DNA of 64,000 nucleotides, from positions 29,260,079-29,324,078 of the forward strand of contig NC_079214.1 of NCBI RefSeq assembly GCF_029633865.1, given 5' to 3'. This document shows positions 45,201 to 51,500 of the stretch, piece after piece. Under the pieces are notes generated by a model. That model was not told where the DNA came from and made no database searches. It saw nothing but the letters and a program-made list of their open reading frames with translations. The translations under genes and the position numbers were made by a program. Position 1 is the stretch's first letter. Every line of letters starts with the position of its first letter. The DNA is from Lampris incognitus. Taxonomy: Eukaryota; Chordata; Actinopteri; Lampriformes; Lampridae.

Positions 45201-47170
45201 TTAAAAAATAATTGGTTGTGAACTCCCTACCATTTCTGAATTATACCAGATCTGCAATCAACGGAAAGGTTTTAAAACTTTAAAAGGACTCTTCAAACCC
45301 GGCCAACCACCTATTCAATCATATCTCTTTGGGTAAAAGACTCCACAGTATCAAGACCAGTACATCTCACTTCCACAATAGCCCTTACTCTGAAGCAATC
45401 CGCATCCTAAATGCTTCACCGACTGTACAAGTATAGTCTCCTTAAGCACATGCACTTTAATTTGTCACTTTAAGGGCATGGGCCATATGGTTGCATTAAC
45501 TGTGTACTAAATATAACAGTAGGTTTTTGTGGACACTCCTTAAATGTACTGTGTGGTTATATGTTTACTGTTGTTTTCTTTGAGCACACCAAAACGAATT
45601 CCAAATCAACTAAAGTTTTTTGTTTTACATTTTTTATTGAAAACTAGTGTTAGACACAAGAACAAATCAGTGTTTCACAACATTTTCCCTTCTTTCGGTG
45701 TGTTAGAACAGAGAACTACAACACCTTGTTCCAACCCCCCACCCATCCCAAATTCTTAAAGAAAACAAGGAAGAAGAAAAAAAATAATGCACATACAGAA
45801 CTGAATAAGTAAATACGACACACGTGTGTACACGCGCGCGCGCCCACACACACACACACACACACACAGGGAGTTGATCAAATGAAATAAAATAAAGTAG
45901 GGAGGTCAGTACAATAAAAAGGATGCTCAGGATGTCCACCCAAGGAATGGATTCATTGATAATCAGTTGGGGTCCAGAGAGGTAAGAGAATTTACATATG
46001 AGATAACAGGCTGCCATTTTTTGTAGAACTTAGCAGTTGAGCCTCTTAAAGAACACTTCAACTTGTCTAATGGGAGAAATTACATTAAATCCTTTAACCA
46101 GGAGGTAGTGGAAGGTGGATTTGGGCTTTTCCACTGTAACAGAATGTGTCTATGGGCAATGAGTGAGGCAAAGGCAAAAAACTGTAAAGTTGATAGGGCA
46201 GTATATTATTGACTCTTGAAACCAAGCTACTTTTGGTAAAACCAGATAATCTTTGACGAAAACGTCACAGATGTATTTCATGGCCATACAAGAGTTATAC
46301 TAGTTAAGTTCCTGGTAACTACAATAGAAAGGCAGAAGAATCCTGGATGCTGATGTTATTCTTCAAGTTCTGACTGATAGGACTAATACGCATGCCTCAT
46401 GTCACAACAGGACAGATTTGTTCGATCACCTGTTGTGCTCTCTCTGAAGAGAAAGCCAAAGAGAGAGGGACAGTAGACACATGTCGTGTTTTGGAAACTG
46501 TCTTTTGCAAATATCCCAGAACACGTTCCCTGGATTTAAACTAAACCCACTGATGACGCACTTCATTTTCCATGTTTTGAGTGTTGCATAGCGACAATGG
46601 AACAACTTGAAATAATAAGGTTTAAAACATAAACTTGTTTAAGTCACCTTTCTTACGGGTGAAAGGGATTTATTTTCTTGGTTCTGTGTGCACAAGCTAT
46701 ATGAGTTATTATTACAATACGCATCTCTTGTGATACCCTGGAAATTTGAGAAAAGGGTAAAAGTGTTGTCTAGAAAAGATAAATAAACGGGTTTTCCCCC
46801 AAGGGTCAGCCAATTGCCTCTTGTCTTAGAAATGTTAGATATTTGAAGGTTGGGTGAACTGCGCACTTCGCTGATTGAAATTCCCTGGATAGGCAGTTAC
46901 CCGATAGAGATAGCTAAAAATGTACACCTTTATAATTAAGCTTTAATGGAAATACAGGTTAAAGTACATACCGAGAGCTCCGGCGGCCTGCTCCAGAACT
47001 TTTTCCAGTTTTTCCTTGCTCCTGCCTGCCACGGCCCATTTAAGGCTTCCCTTCGGACCCTCGGACACAGTTCGGGCCACCTCTTCGACTACAAACTGTC
47101 CTGTAAAACCCGAGGCTCCAAAAATAACGATGTGGTATGGCCTGCTGGTAGATGTTGCAACACTCGCCAT
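19113..47170 (-). CDS. sccpdh: saccharopine dehydrogenase-like oxidoreductase, 12 exons
   Basis: Coding exons (high to low): 47170-46972, 29747-29635, 29065-28985, 27821-27692, 27108-27059, 26867-26737, 26035-25918, 21386-21267, 21128-21072, 20691-20580, 20378-20297, 19203-19113. All introns are GT-AG and phases fit, giving 1,284 nt (427 aa; human SCCPDH is about 429). The N-terminus has a Rossmann motif ([14 protein letters not shown]) and AGRSKEKL. Later landmarks are [40 protein letters not shown] and [15 protein letters not shown] hydrophobic stretch at residues about 280-305 ([17 protein letters not shown]) suggests membrane or lipid-droplet association. The family is named for similarity to saccharopine dehydrogenase, but catalysis is unproven. 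The protein ends ...GIKFSVI without the extra residues of the human one. Intron 1 (17.2 kb) is swollen by transposons; no coding exon is damaged. Confidence 0.96.
21991..24450 (+). repeat. Helitron-like tandem array in SCCPDH intron 7
   Basis: About five units of 330-600 bp repeat head to tail. Each begins near TATTTTCGTAATGTGTGTG and holds TTCTTTTTGGAGGTGGTAGG (seven occurrences from 22,065 to 24,179) and ATATGCATTTTCTAAAAATG. Most end with a G-rich tract, then hairpin CCGCTACATTGTAGCGG and TTCTTCTA. Hairpins lie at about 22,572, 23,428, 23,799 and 24,423. The two outer-type ends read TTCTTCTAGT, while internal junctions run straight into the next TATTTTCG. A hairpin about 6-10 nt before CTAG with T next to it is the Helitron-type 3' end, and tandem arrays are known for Helentron/HINE elements. 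No Rep/helicase gene is present, so it would be non-autonomous. Confidence 0.6.
23104..23260 (+). mobile_element. solo LTR with tRNA-like core inside the array
   Basis: The 157-bp insert starts TGTAACGTGC and ends CGCTACA. It is flanked by a 4-bp duplication ATAT and interrupts ...GCAAAATATGCATTTTC, which is uninterrupted in sister array units, so the empty site is known. The body has A-box-like TTTAGTCTAGCGGTTAGCG and B-box-like GGGTTCGCTTCCC, as in the LTRs at 4,404, 40,226 and 44,720. Confidence 0.85.
24926..25383 (+). mobile_element. tRNA-derived SINE, copy 2 (full length)
   Basis: The head has an A box (GGGTAGCGTGGCGGTCTATT) and B box (GGATCAAATCCC). A body beginning CCGGCTTGGTCAGGCATCCC follows, then a tail of GGGGAGAAAAACGGGG and poly(A). 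A 12-bp duplication (AGCTGGGTGAGT, one mismatch on the right) flanks it at 24,914-24,925 and 25,384-25,395. The body matches copy 3 at 59,201. Confidence 0.9.
27120..27160. repeat. (CA)n microsatellite
   Basis: CA-dinucleotide tract just upstream of the SCCPDH exon 5 acceptor, in intron 4. Confidence 0.9.
29085..29220 (-). repeat. LINE 3'-end relic with (ATT)n tail
   Basis: On the minus strand this reads GAAGCACTTTGGGTGTCTAG, AAAAGCGCTATATAAATG and then (ATTATT)n. That is the tail style of fish CR1/L2-type LINEs and SINEs using them. It lies 20 bp from SCCPDH exon 3. Confidence 0.6.
29802..30213. mobile_element. non-autonomous DNA element (MITE-like)
   Basis: The ends form an imperfect inverted repeat (TGGGCCTCACTCATCAAT left; TGGGCCTCATTCATCAAT right, reverse complement). 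Inside, ACAAATTTGTTCTTACA and its inverse near 30,083 extend the symmetry. No convincing target duplication was found. A LINE 3' tail with TTGACTTGACTTGACT (30,108-30,182) is inserted or contained. Confidence 0.55.
30108..30182 (+). repeat. LINE/SINE 3' tail with TTGAC repeats
   Basis: GATATTGGGCTATACAAATA followed by AAATTGACTTGACTTGACT is the 3' end typical of L2-type LINEs in fish. Only the last ~75 bp remain. Confidence 0.55.
30214..30470. other. SCCPDH intron 1, unassigned
   Basis: AT-rich intronic sequence; nothing recognised. Confidence 0.4.
30470..31413 (-). mobile_element. L1 LINE, 3' part (ORF2 C-terminus and 3' UTR)
   Basis: The minus-strand frame 31,401-30,904 reads [35 protein letters not shown] and the Cys/His stretch [17 protein letters not shown]. 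These are landmarks of the C-terminal domain of fish L1 ORF2. Below 30,900 an A/T-rich stretch probably represents the 3' UTR. The element continues upstream at 38,208, on the other side of the inserted 6.8-kb transposon. Confidence 0.78.
31414..31970 (+). repeat. left terminal inverted repeat
   Basis: Outer end TTAGTCCATGGGCCAGA; inner end ...CTAGACCAAAGCCAGTTAG. It pairs with 37,610-38,207 in inverse orientation. Confidence 0.85.
32236..36948 (-). CDS. 1,570-codon transposon protein: Cys/His modules plus C-terminal FEN/PIN-like nuclease region
   Basis: A single uninterrupted frame. Residues 1-190 hold two Cys/His modules: C20-x3-C24...H73-x2-C76 and C123-x2-C126...H182-x2-C185, likely zinc-binding DNA readers. 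Residues about 290-330 look coiled-coil. D474-N-I-D477 precedes a basic proline-rich linker (about 505-540). The central region includes [15 protein letters not shown] (D637) and [12 protein letters not shown] (H665), possibly a nuclease fold I cannot assign. Residues 1267-1365 follow the FEN/XPG order: HEEADTR (E1268, E1269, D1271), [11 protein letters not shown] (E1294, D1295, D1297), then [18 protein letters not shown] (D1355 plus a Gly-rich turn like the FEN helix-hairpin). A Cys-rich tail begins [14 protein letters not shown]. The last ~50 residues seem out of frame, because the next frame continues a better tail ([14 protein letters not shown]) with its own stop. Large proteins of this style are common as uncharacterised loci in fish and cnidarians (from memory). 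Confidence 0.75.
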   Translation of the reverse strand: MATGEQASFYPIPKRPRVECIIHCSDDTDKLVSLQSVDSWRTLLRAAQIRNHAPVLKLAKDIPEGQIPAIYYHRKCRSIFTMKQILDGLLAKEKKSCVSAEEKQSKRVARHAPSTSRTYDAECIFCQKNSKYSKRQNTREVLVQCRELRADAKIRSAATKKRDSRILAIGSRDLVAAEGHYHRSCYRLYTKEEVSKGEVASNEDDDAAAQYEAAVNKAYNELFLFIRMELFGNPQVMTMTDLSSRLVASMNSQGIAQVKESTKKHIRRNLESEFAGALQIFPDEKGKFLLYPDNLSMRELAKENQSLKRELQTLKSVSAQDVIAKAAIKLRADIKSQDVPQTWPPEVKPEAECPTIPESLIIFLYSLLTGSNDPNHASQRVQCLLQSFGHDIVYAVTCGNTKPSKHFVLPFSVKSLTGNVELINILNRLGHSLSYSQMEEINTALCLQKLSSSGSGIALPANIHPGIFITLAWDNIDRLEETVSGEGTSHRVHGIAVQAKPVNPLPVQPMPTVPKTKKRSIDGPPPMLPTYNAGQRVGPPQSKKSDADTAANTKLAREKNLLWVLARMSQQEEQSVSSWTGFNILTRGEMTVIPDNIGYLPTINARATKMSTVNEVLNQSLSIMQCLGLRKIVCVFDQALYAKAVEITWKHHDKFHDIVRLGVFHTICTLLAIIGKRFQDAGLKDLCIESGMIAEGSIAGVMDGRKYNRAVRLHKLLYEALMRLTLNGFLSWLEETHRNDMVHLNETLKTIDSLGKEVSQHALKEVLENSSCTRIMDLFEVYREFLRGGNGSLSNFWMSYLDMVEILLGLIQASREGDWMLHLASIRAMIPWCFAYDRMNYACYLPYYYAQMSELPITHPDVYTEFMEGGFSVQLGSTNPFGRIPVDQAIEETVNKDTQTAGGTKGFSLKPGAVTKYYLTAEYRSMYLRQLRDLTGQGRCKWSHPDLQSPRIKRDEADVQSLMDLMENNWLNPMSPDEIDLVSLSTGNMAPPDVTIDLLRALEKGEEAYQAFQQTRLDADPPPVKFHDKMTKQSLKTFSNVSTKQAHGKKAQDVVLKADRNLFSHMILVAESRKVNLKDVLAYPLGPLPWALANADGSLRKTNKAALARELEKNVSPAEDIPIPSTSIIDGMSLVQKMNGNNKTFAQLAESALTQVLHEGAQSGRIDVVFDVYHQTSIKDAERLNRGGDITLQYKNLAGGHHVQQWRTFLCSSSNKTSLIKFLVEGWKLPRYRAMLHGKVLYMTCKETCYKLTEDGCEEAAELHSTHEEADTRLLLHALHAANAGSKSVIITAEDTDVMVLCLGFQKDITCHLSQHQKCGTQNRTPFVDITKLASSLGDSICDNLIGLHAFTGCDTVSAFAGRGKLNALKIVRKHTSCQETFSQLGQTWNVSDELFQKIEQFTCRMYVANSSTAEANKLRYQLFCTKRGEVESSQLPPCRDCLFMHVQRANYQAAIWKCCLQANPVVPSPTEYGWTDDEGKLAIYWMRSPPAPDVVLEMLTCKCVHSCKMPSCMCLSMDFHAQTCAGYRPAVTKNSRMVQNWTLNLGSQMMRETSSLMNDSVIILMVLLW
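37610..38207 (-). repeat. right terminal inverted repeat
   Basis: Inverse of 31,414-31,970. It carries about 31 extra bases (TTCTTAGTAATAATGCCC region) near the inner end and about 14 extra near the outer end. Its inner end again shows CCCATGGACTAACTGGC, the motif also present at the outer left end. Confidence 0.85.
38208..39950 (-). mobile_element. L1 LINE, 5' part (ORF1 C-terminus fused to ORF2 RT region)
   Basis: From 39,932 down, the frame [20 protein letters not shown] and [19 protein letters not shown] is the C-terminal domain of L1 ORF1. It is followed within about 150 bp by RT motifs ([15 protein letters not shown], [11 protein letters not shown] at about 39,270) and later ORF2 pieces ([44 protein letters not shown]). 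The endonuclease and RT fingers of ORF2 are therefore deleted, and several frameshifts break the rest. It joins the 3' part at 31,413. Confidence 0.8.
40226..40326 (+). mobile_element. short solo LTR with tRNA-like core
   Basis: A 101-bp insert TGTAAACAACAAG...GCTACGCTACA flanked by a perfect 4-bp duplication CAAG (40,222-40,225; 40,327-40,330). It holds the A-box-like stretch CCCTTTAGCCGAGCGGTCAG shared with the other LTRs of this group; the B-box side is shortened. Confidence 0.75.
40340..40560 (+). pseudogene. L1 ORF1 N-terminal half, inverted relative to the rest
   Basis: The plus-strand frame [20 protein letters not shown] followed by [18 protein letters not shown] is the coiled-coil end and start of the RNA-binding domain of L1 ORF1. 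The C-terminal half is on the minus strand at 39,932, so the 5' end of the L1 is inverted, as produced by twin priming. hAT-like and solo-LTR sequences lie between them. Confidence 0.6.
40776..40854 (+). other. possible first exon or exon relic with consensus splice donor
   Basis: An ATG in good context (GTGCCATGG) opens a short frame [20 protein letters not shown] with a hydrophobic segment. It stops at a perfect donor CG|GTAAGT at 40,854. GC-richer DNA precedes it. It may be the 5' exon of the decayed hAT gene downstream or a captured host exon; I do not recognise the protein. Confidence 0.25.
41104..42113 (+). pseudogene. hAT transposase remnant (C-terminal half)
   Basis: The frame starts [13 protein letters not shown] and continues [20 protein letters not shown], the helical region of hAT transposases. 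It is interrupted by an in-frame stop at 41,588. It resumes with [15 protein letters not shown], shifts frame near 41,815 and ends with the dimerisation motif [16 protein letters not shown] and [10 protein letters not shown]. The N-terminal BED finger and first catalytic residues are missing. Terminal-like sequences (ATGTCCCCGGA, TCTGGTCACC) occur at about 42,960-43,000, with related TCCCCGGAAAT...TCTGGTCACC at 40,113-40,145. These suggest an old element spanning roughly 40.1-43.0 kb. Confidence 0.75.
42116..42204. repeat. (GA)n microsatellite
   Basis: About 44 GA dinucleotides immediately after the hAT coding remnant. Confidence 0.95.
43291..43494 (+). pseudogene. THAP-domain exon, frameshifted
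   Basis: ATG 43,291 opens [15 protein letters not shown], the first Cys pair of a THAP zinc finger. After a T-run near 43,342-43,350 the domain continues in another frame ([32 protein letters not shown]), ending at a donor CTG|GTAATG. The expected C of C-x2-H reads Y (YGLHF). The frameshift and lost ligand make it non-functional. THAP domains bind DNA in P-element-type transposases and vertebrate THAP proteins; no later exons were found. Confidence 0.65.
43495..44719. other. SCCPDH intron 1, mostly unassigned
   Basis: Contains a small minus-strand frame at about 44,232-44,098 ([17 protein letters not shown], 44 codons) without recognised homology and a short C-run near 44,571. No clear element boundaries. 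Confidence 0.35.
44720..44853 (+). repeat. LTR 1 of miniature element
   Basis: 134 bp, TG...CA ends, tRNA-like body. Confidence 0.88.
44958..45092 (+). repeat. LTR 2 of miniature element
   Basis: 135 bp; one extra A at ACACCACG compared with LTR 1, giving a slightly better tRNA-like arm. Confidence 0.88.
45093..45599. other. SCCPDH intron 1, unassigned
   Basis: No convincing gene. The stretch about 45,280-45,500 (CCCGGCCAACCACCTATTCA and onward) may be a decayed LINE or SINE piece, but I cannot place it. Confidence 0.3.
45600..46210 (-). mobile_element. L1 LINE 3' fragment
   Basis: On the minus strand 46,210-46,060 reads [20 protein letters not shown] and [11 protein letters not shown], the C-terminal end of fish L1 ORF2. 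A tail with [11 protein letters not shown] and a 3' UTR down to about 45,600 follows. It contains a (CA)n/(CG)n tract at 45,835-45,868. It is a separate copy from the L1 at 30.5-39.9 kb. Confidence 0.7.
45835..45868. repeat. alternating purine-pyrimidine tract (CG/CA)n
   Basis: CACGCGCGCGCGCCCACACACACA-type tract, a potential Z-DNA former, inside the L1 fragment. Confidence 0.85.
46211..46971. other. start of SCCPDH intron 1
   Basis: Unique-looking intron sequence. It begins with the consensus donor GTATGT at 46,971 and shows no repeat I recognise. Confidence 0.5.
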
Positions 47171-47776
47171 TGTGACAGCCGGCTATAACAGGTGTATATG
47201 AGCTTTGTGTGTTACTCCGCAGGGCGACGTTCACGTTGAATGACAACTGCGCTAACAGGCGAGGTGCGTTTTAAACAGCTCCCTTTGGCTACTTCCGTAG
47301 CATAATTATAATAATATGCAAAACACCCACGTGAACGACATGGAGTTTCTCAGCAATAAGCAAATATCCACATAGGCTTAACATACATTACAGATGATAT
47401 CTAATTTAAATATTCCTTTGAAACTGATTATTGTTTTGCTTGTGATAGAGTTGTTTTGTTTGGGTTTTTTTTAGTATCCGGAAGCAGGTTTAAGATTACT
47501 TCCGCAAAAATGTAATCACATGAAATAGGCGTTACTGCACAATTTGGAGATTTTCATTGGGTTCAACTGGTTGTCAATCATCCATTCTCAGTCGCATGAT
47601 ATTGACGCAACCCAAATGAGCCGACCAAACCATCAACACGAGAGCTTCGAATCAACTTGCCGAGGGTCAAGATAGAGCGTGGTCAATGTCAGAGTTTCCG
47701 TTACGAACAGGAATTCACAATTATACCTTTGATGATTACTGGCGTTAAATTGTGAGATAAAGGAGAAAGAGACAAG
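47171..47776. promoter_or_regulatory. divergent promoter of SCCPDH (minus) and TFB2M (plus)
   Basis: The SCCPDH start codon at 47,170 and a likely non-coding first exon of TFB2M, ending at donor AAG|GTGAGC (47,776), are only about 0.5 kb apart. There is no clear TATA box next to either gene. An ACTTCCG ETS-type site occurs at 47,290-47,300, and another with TTACTTCCGC at 47,500-47,510. ETS/NRF-2 sites are typical of divergent promoters of mitochondrial genes. Transcription starts are inferred, not seen. Confidence 0.5.
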
Positions 47777-48590
47777 GTGAGCCACTATTCAGTCATGAAA
47801 CGAAACGGAGTAGGTTGCGCATGGTAAAAATCTAGGGTTAGATAATGTTAGCATTAGCATTTTCAGACGGCCACCTGACTAATAACTTGGCAAATATCAC
47901 ATTTAACTCTGCAAAGCCTTTACTTGAAAACAAGTATGTGCAGATATTTTATATTGGCGAAAGAGTACTAACTAAACTATTTTGCCATTGAAATGAAGCC
48001 TATAATACCAAATGCCAGAATTACTACTACGCAGAGTTGTAAAAACTAGGTCCAGAAAGTAAATGTCCAAACCGTGTATTTGCTTCAACCATGTTACTAA
48101 ACCAGCTGATTTCATTAGCTAGTTTTCCCTACCTCGTTGAGGAGTGGTGTTGACTAGAATCTGCTGGTGTAATGCATGAGTGGAGCAAGTACATGGTTTG
48201 AACTTTTACTTTCTGGACCTGGTTTTTACAACTCTGCTACTACGTACTATGTCTTTCACGGGAAACTACTGTACAGGAACTGTAATATTAATATGGCGAT
48301 GGCTTACAATCGACAGCATTTTTTTTTTTTGCTCCTTGTTATACCTTTTTATAGGCAGTACAGCTGCGAGATATGCATCTGAATTGTCACGACCGTAATC
48401 ATTTCTTGGAACAAATTGAAATTGGACAGCAGTGTTCATTTGAATATATTTTTGTCCATTTATATTTTCTGTTAATTGTTCACTTGTTTTTCATTTTAAT
48501 AATTGTTTCTTTTTTGCTGTCTTTTTTTTTAGACGGAAACCTTCCCTCCCCCTCTAGCACTTTCTCATCAGTACCCCCCATCCACACATC

Positions 48591-51500
48591 ATGTCAACTC
48601 AAATGTCCAAACTGGTTACATTTGCACTGCGCTCTGTTTCCTGCCATACTCGCAGCAGTAGATTCTGTGTGCACCATGCGGTTTATGGTCCAGTGGGACC
48701 CTGTGGGCTCTGTGTTCCTGTTGTATCCATGCTCCAAAGAAGGGCCTATAGTCTAGACTCTTTAACAATGGATCCCGGTTGGCCCACAATTGGCCCTTCA
48801 TCTCAGCAGCACAGTGCTGAGAGGACCTCGCCTTCCTCTGCACACACACACAGAAACTTATCGGCTGTACAGGTGGGCTACGTTTTATTTTTATACACAC
48901 TGTCTCTAGTTTACAAATTAAATATTTGTTACTACTCCACATTGTCTTTAATTTATTTAATCTACTACCACTACTACTTTCGGCTGCTCCCGTCAGGGGT
49001 CGCCACAGCGGATCATCTGTTTCCATTTCTTCCTGTCTTCTGCACCTTCCTCTGTCACACCAGCCACCTTGCATGTCCTCTCTCACCACATTCATAAACC
49101 TCCTCTTTGGCCTTCCTCTTTTCCTCTGCCCTGGCAGCTTCATATTCAGTGTCCTTCTCCCAAAATACCCAGTATCTCTCCTCCACACATGTCCAAGCCA
49201 TCTCAAGCTTGCTTCTCTTACTTTGACTCCAACCCATCCAACCTGAGCTGTCCCTCTAATATACGTGTTCCTAATCCTGTCCGTTCTTCATCACTCCCAA
49301 TGAAAATCTTAGCCTCTTCAACTCTGCCACCTCCAGCTCCACCTCCTTTCGTTTTGTCATTGCCACGGTTTCCAAACCATATAACATAGCTGGTCTCACA
49401 ACCATCTTGTAAACCTTCCCCTTAACTCTTGCTGGTACCCTTCTGTAGCAAATCACTCCTAACACTCTTCTCCACCCACTCCACCCTGCCTGCACCCTTC
49501 ATCTCTATTCTGCACTCCCCGTTACTTTGGACAGTCGACCCAAAGTATTTAAACTCGTACGCCTTCGTCACCTCTACTCCTTGCATCCTCACCATTCCAC
49601 TATCCTCCCTCTCATTCACACATATTTATTCCGTCTTGCTCCTACTGACTTTCATTCCTCTTCTCTCCAGGGCATACCTCCACCTCTCCAGGCTCTCCTT
49701 TACCTGCACCCTACTCTCACTACAGATTACAATGTCATCCGCAAACATCATAATTCAGAGAGACTCCTGCCTGATCTCGCCCGTCAACCTGTCCGTCACC
49801 ATTGCAAACAAGAAAGGGCTCAGAGCCGATCCTTGATGTAATCCCACCTCCACCTTGAACCTATCTGTCATTCCAACCTCACACCTCACCGCTGTCACAC
49901 TTCCCTCATGCATACCCTGCACAACTGTTACATACTTCTCTGCAACTCCCGACTTCCTCATACAATACCACACCTCCTCTCTCGGCACCCTGTCATATGC
50001 TTTCTCTAAATCCACGAAGATACAATGTAACTCCTTCTGGCCTTCTCTATACTTCTCAATCAACATTCTCAAGGCAAACATCACATCTGTAGTGCTCTTT
50101 TGTGGCATGAAACCATACTGCTGCTCGCTAATTGTCACTTCTCCTCTTAACCTAGCTTCTATTACTCTTTCCCATATCTTCATGCTGTGGCTGATCAACT
50201 TCATACCTCTGTAGTTGCTACAGTTCTGCACATCGCCCTTATTCTTGAAAATCGGTACCAGTATACTTCTCCACTCCTCAGGCATCCTCTCGCTTTCCAA
50301 GGTTATGTTAAACAATCTAGTTAAAAACTCCACTGCCATCTCTCCTAAACATCTCCATGCCTCCATAGGTGTGTCATCTGGACCAACTGCCTTTCCACTC
50401 TTCAACCTCTTCATAGCTGCCCTCACTTCCTCCTTGCTAATCCACCGCACTTCCTGATTCACTATCCCAACATCATCCAACCTTCTCTCGCTCTCTCGTT
50501 TTCTTCATTCATCAGCCCCTCAAAGTACTCCTTCCATCTTCTCAACACACTTTCCTCACTTTTCAGCACATTTCCATTTCTGTCCCTGATTGCCCTTACC
50601 TGCTGCATATCCTTCCCAGCTCGGTCCCTCTGTCTAGCCAATCGGTAAAAGTCCCTTTCTCCTTCCTTAGTATCTAACCTCTCATACAACTCACCATGCG
50701 CCTTTTCCTTTGCCTTTGCCACCTCTCTCTTCGCTTTATGGTGCATCTCCTTGTACTCTTGTCTACTGACTTCATCTCTCTGACTGTCCCACTTCTTTGC
50801 CAACCTCTTCCTCTGTATACTTGGCTGTACTGCCTTATTCCACCGCCAAGTCTCCTTGTCTTCCTTTCTCTGTCCTGATGACACACCAAGTACCTTCCTA
50901 GCTGTCTCCCTCACTATTTCTGCAGTGGTTGCCCAGCCATCTGGCAACTCTTCACTACCACCCAGTGCCTGTCTTAACACATCCCTGAACTCCACACAAC
51001 AGTCTTCCTTCTTCAACTTCAATCATTTGATACTTGGCTCTGCCTTCACTCTCTTCCTCTTCTTGGTCTCCAAAGTCATCCTACAGACCACGATCCGATG
51101 CTGCCTAGCTACATTCTCCCGTCACCACCTTGCAGTCTCCAATCCCTTTCAGATTGTGCCTTCTGCATATAGTCCACCTGTATGCACTTTCCTCCACTCT
51201 TATACGTCACCCTGTGTTCCTCCCTCTTCTTGAAATATGTATTCACCACAGCCATTTTCATCCTTTTCGCAAAATCCACCACCATCTGTCCTTCTACATT
51301 TCTCTCCTTGACACCATGCCTACCAATCACTTCCTCATCACCTCTGTTCCCTTCACCAACATGCCCATTGAAGTCGCTCCAGTCACTACTCTCTCCACCA
51401 CTTCATCCAATTCACTCCAGAATTCTTTCTCTTCCATCTCACACCTAACTTGAGGGGCATATGTGCCGATAACATTCATCAATACACCTTCGATTTCCAG

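Noticed and set aside
46943-47188. Plus-strand ORF overlapping SCCPDH exon 1
   Set aside because: Shadow of the first exon, whose minus-strand reading is confirmed by the Rossmann motif and splice phase.
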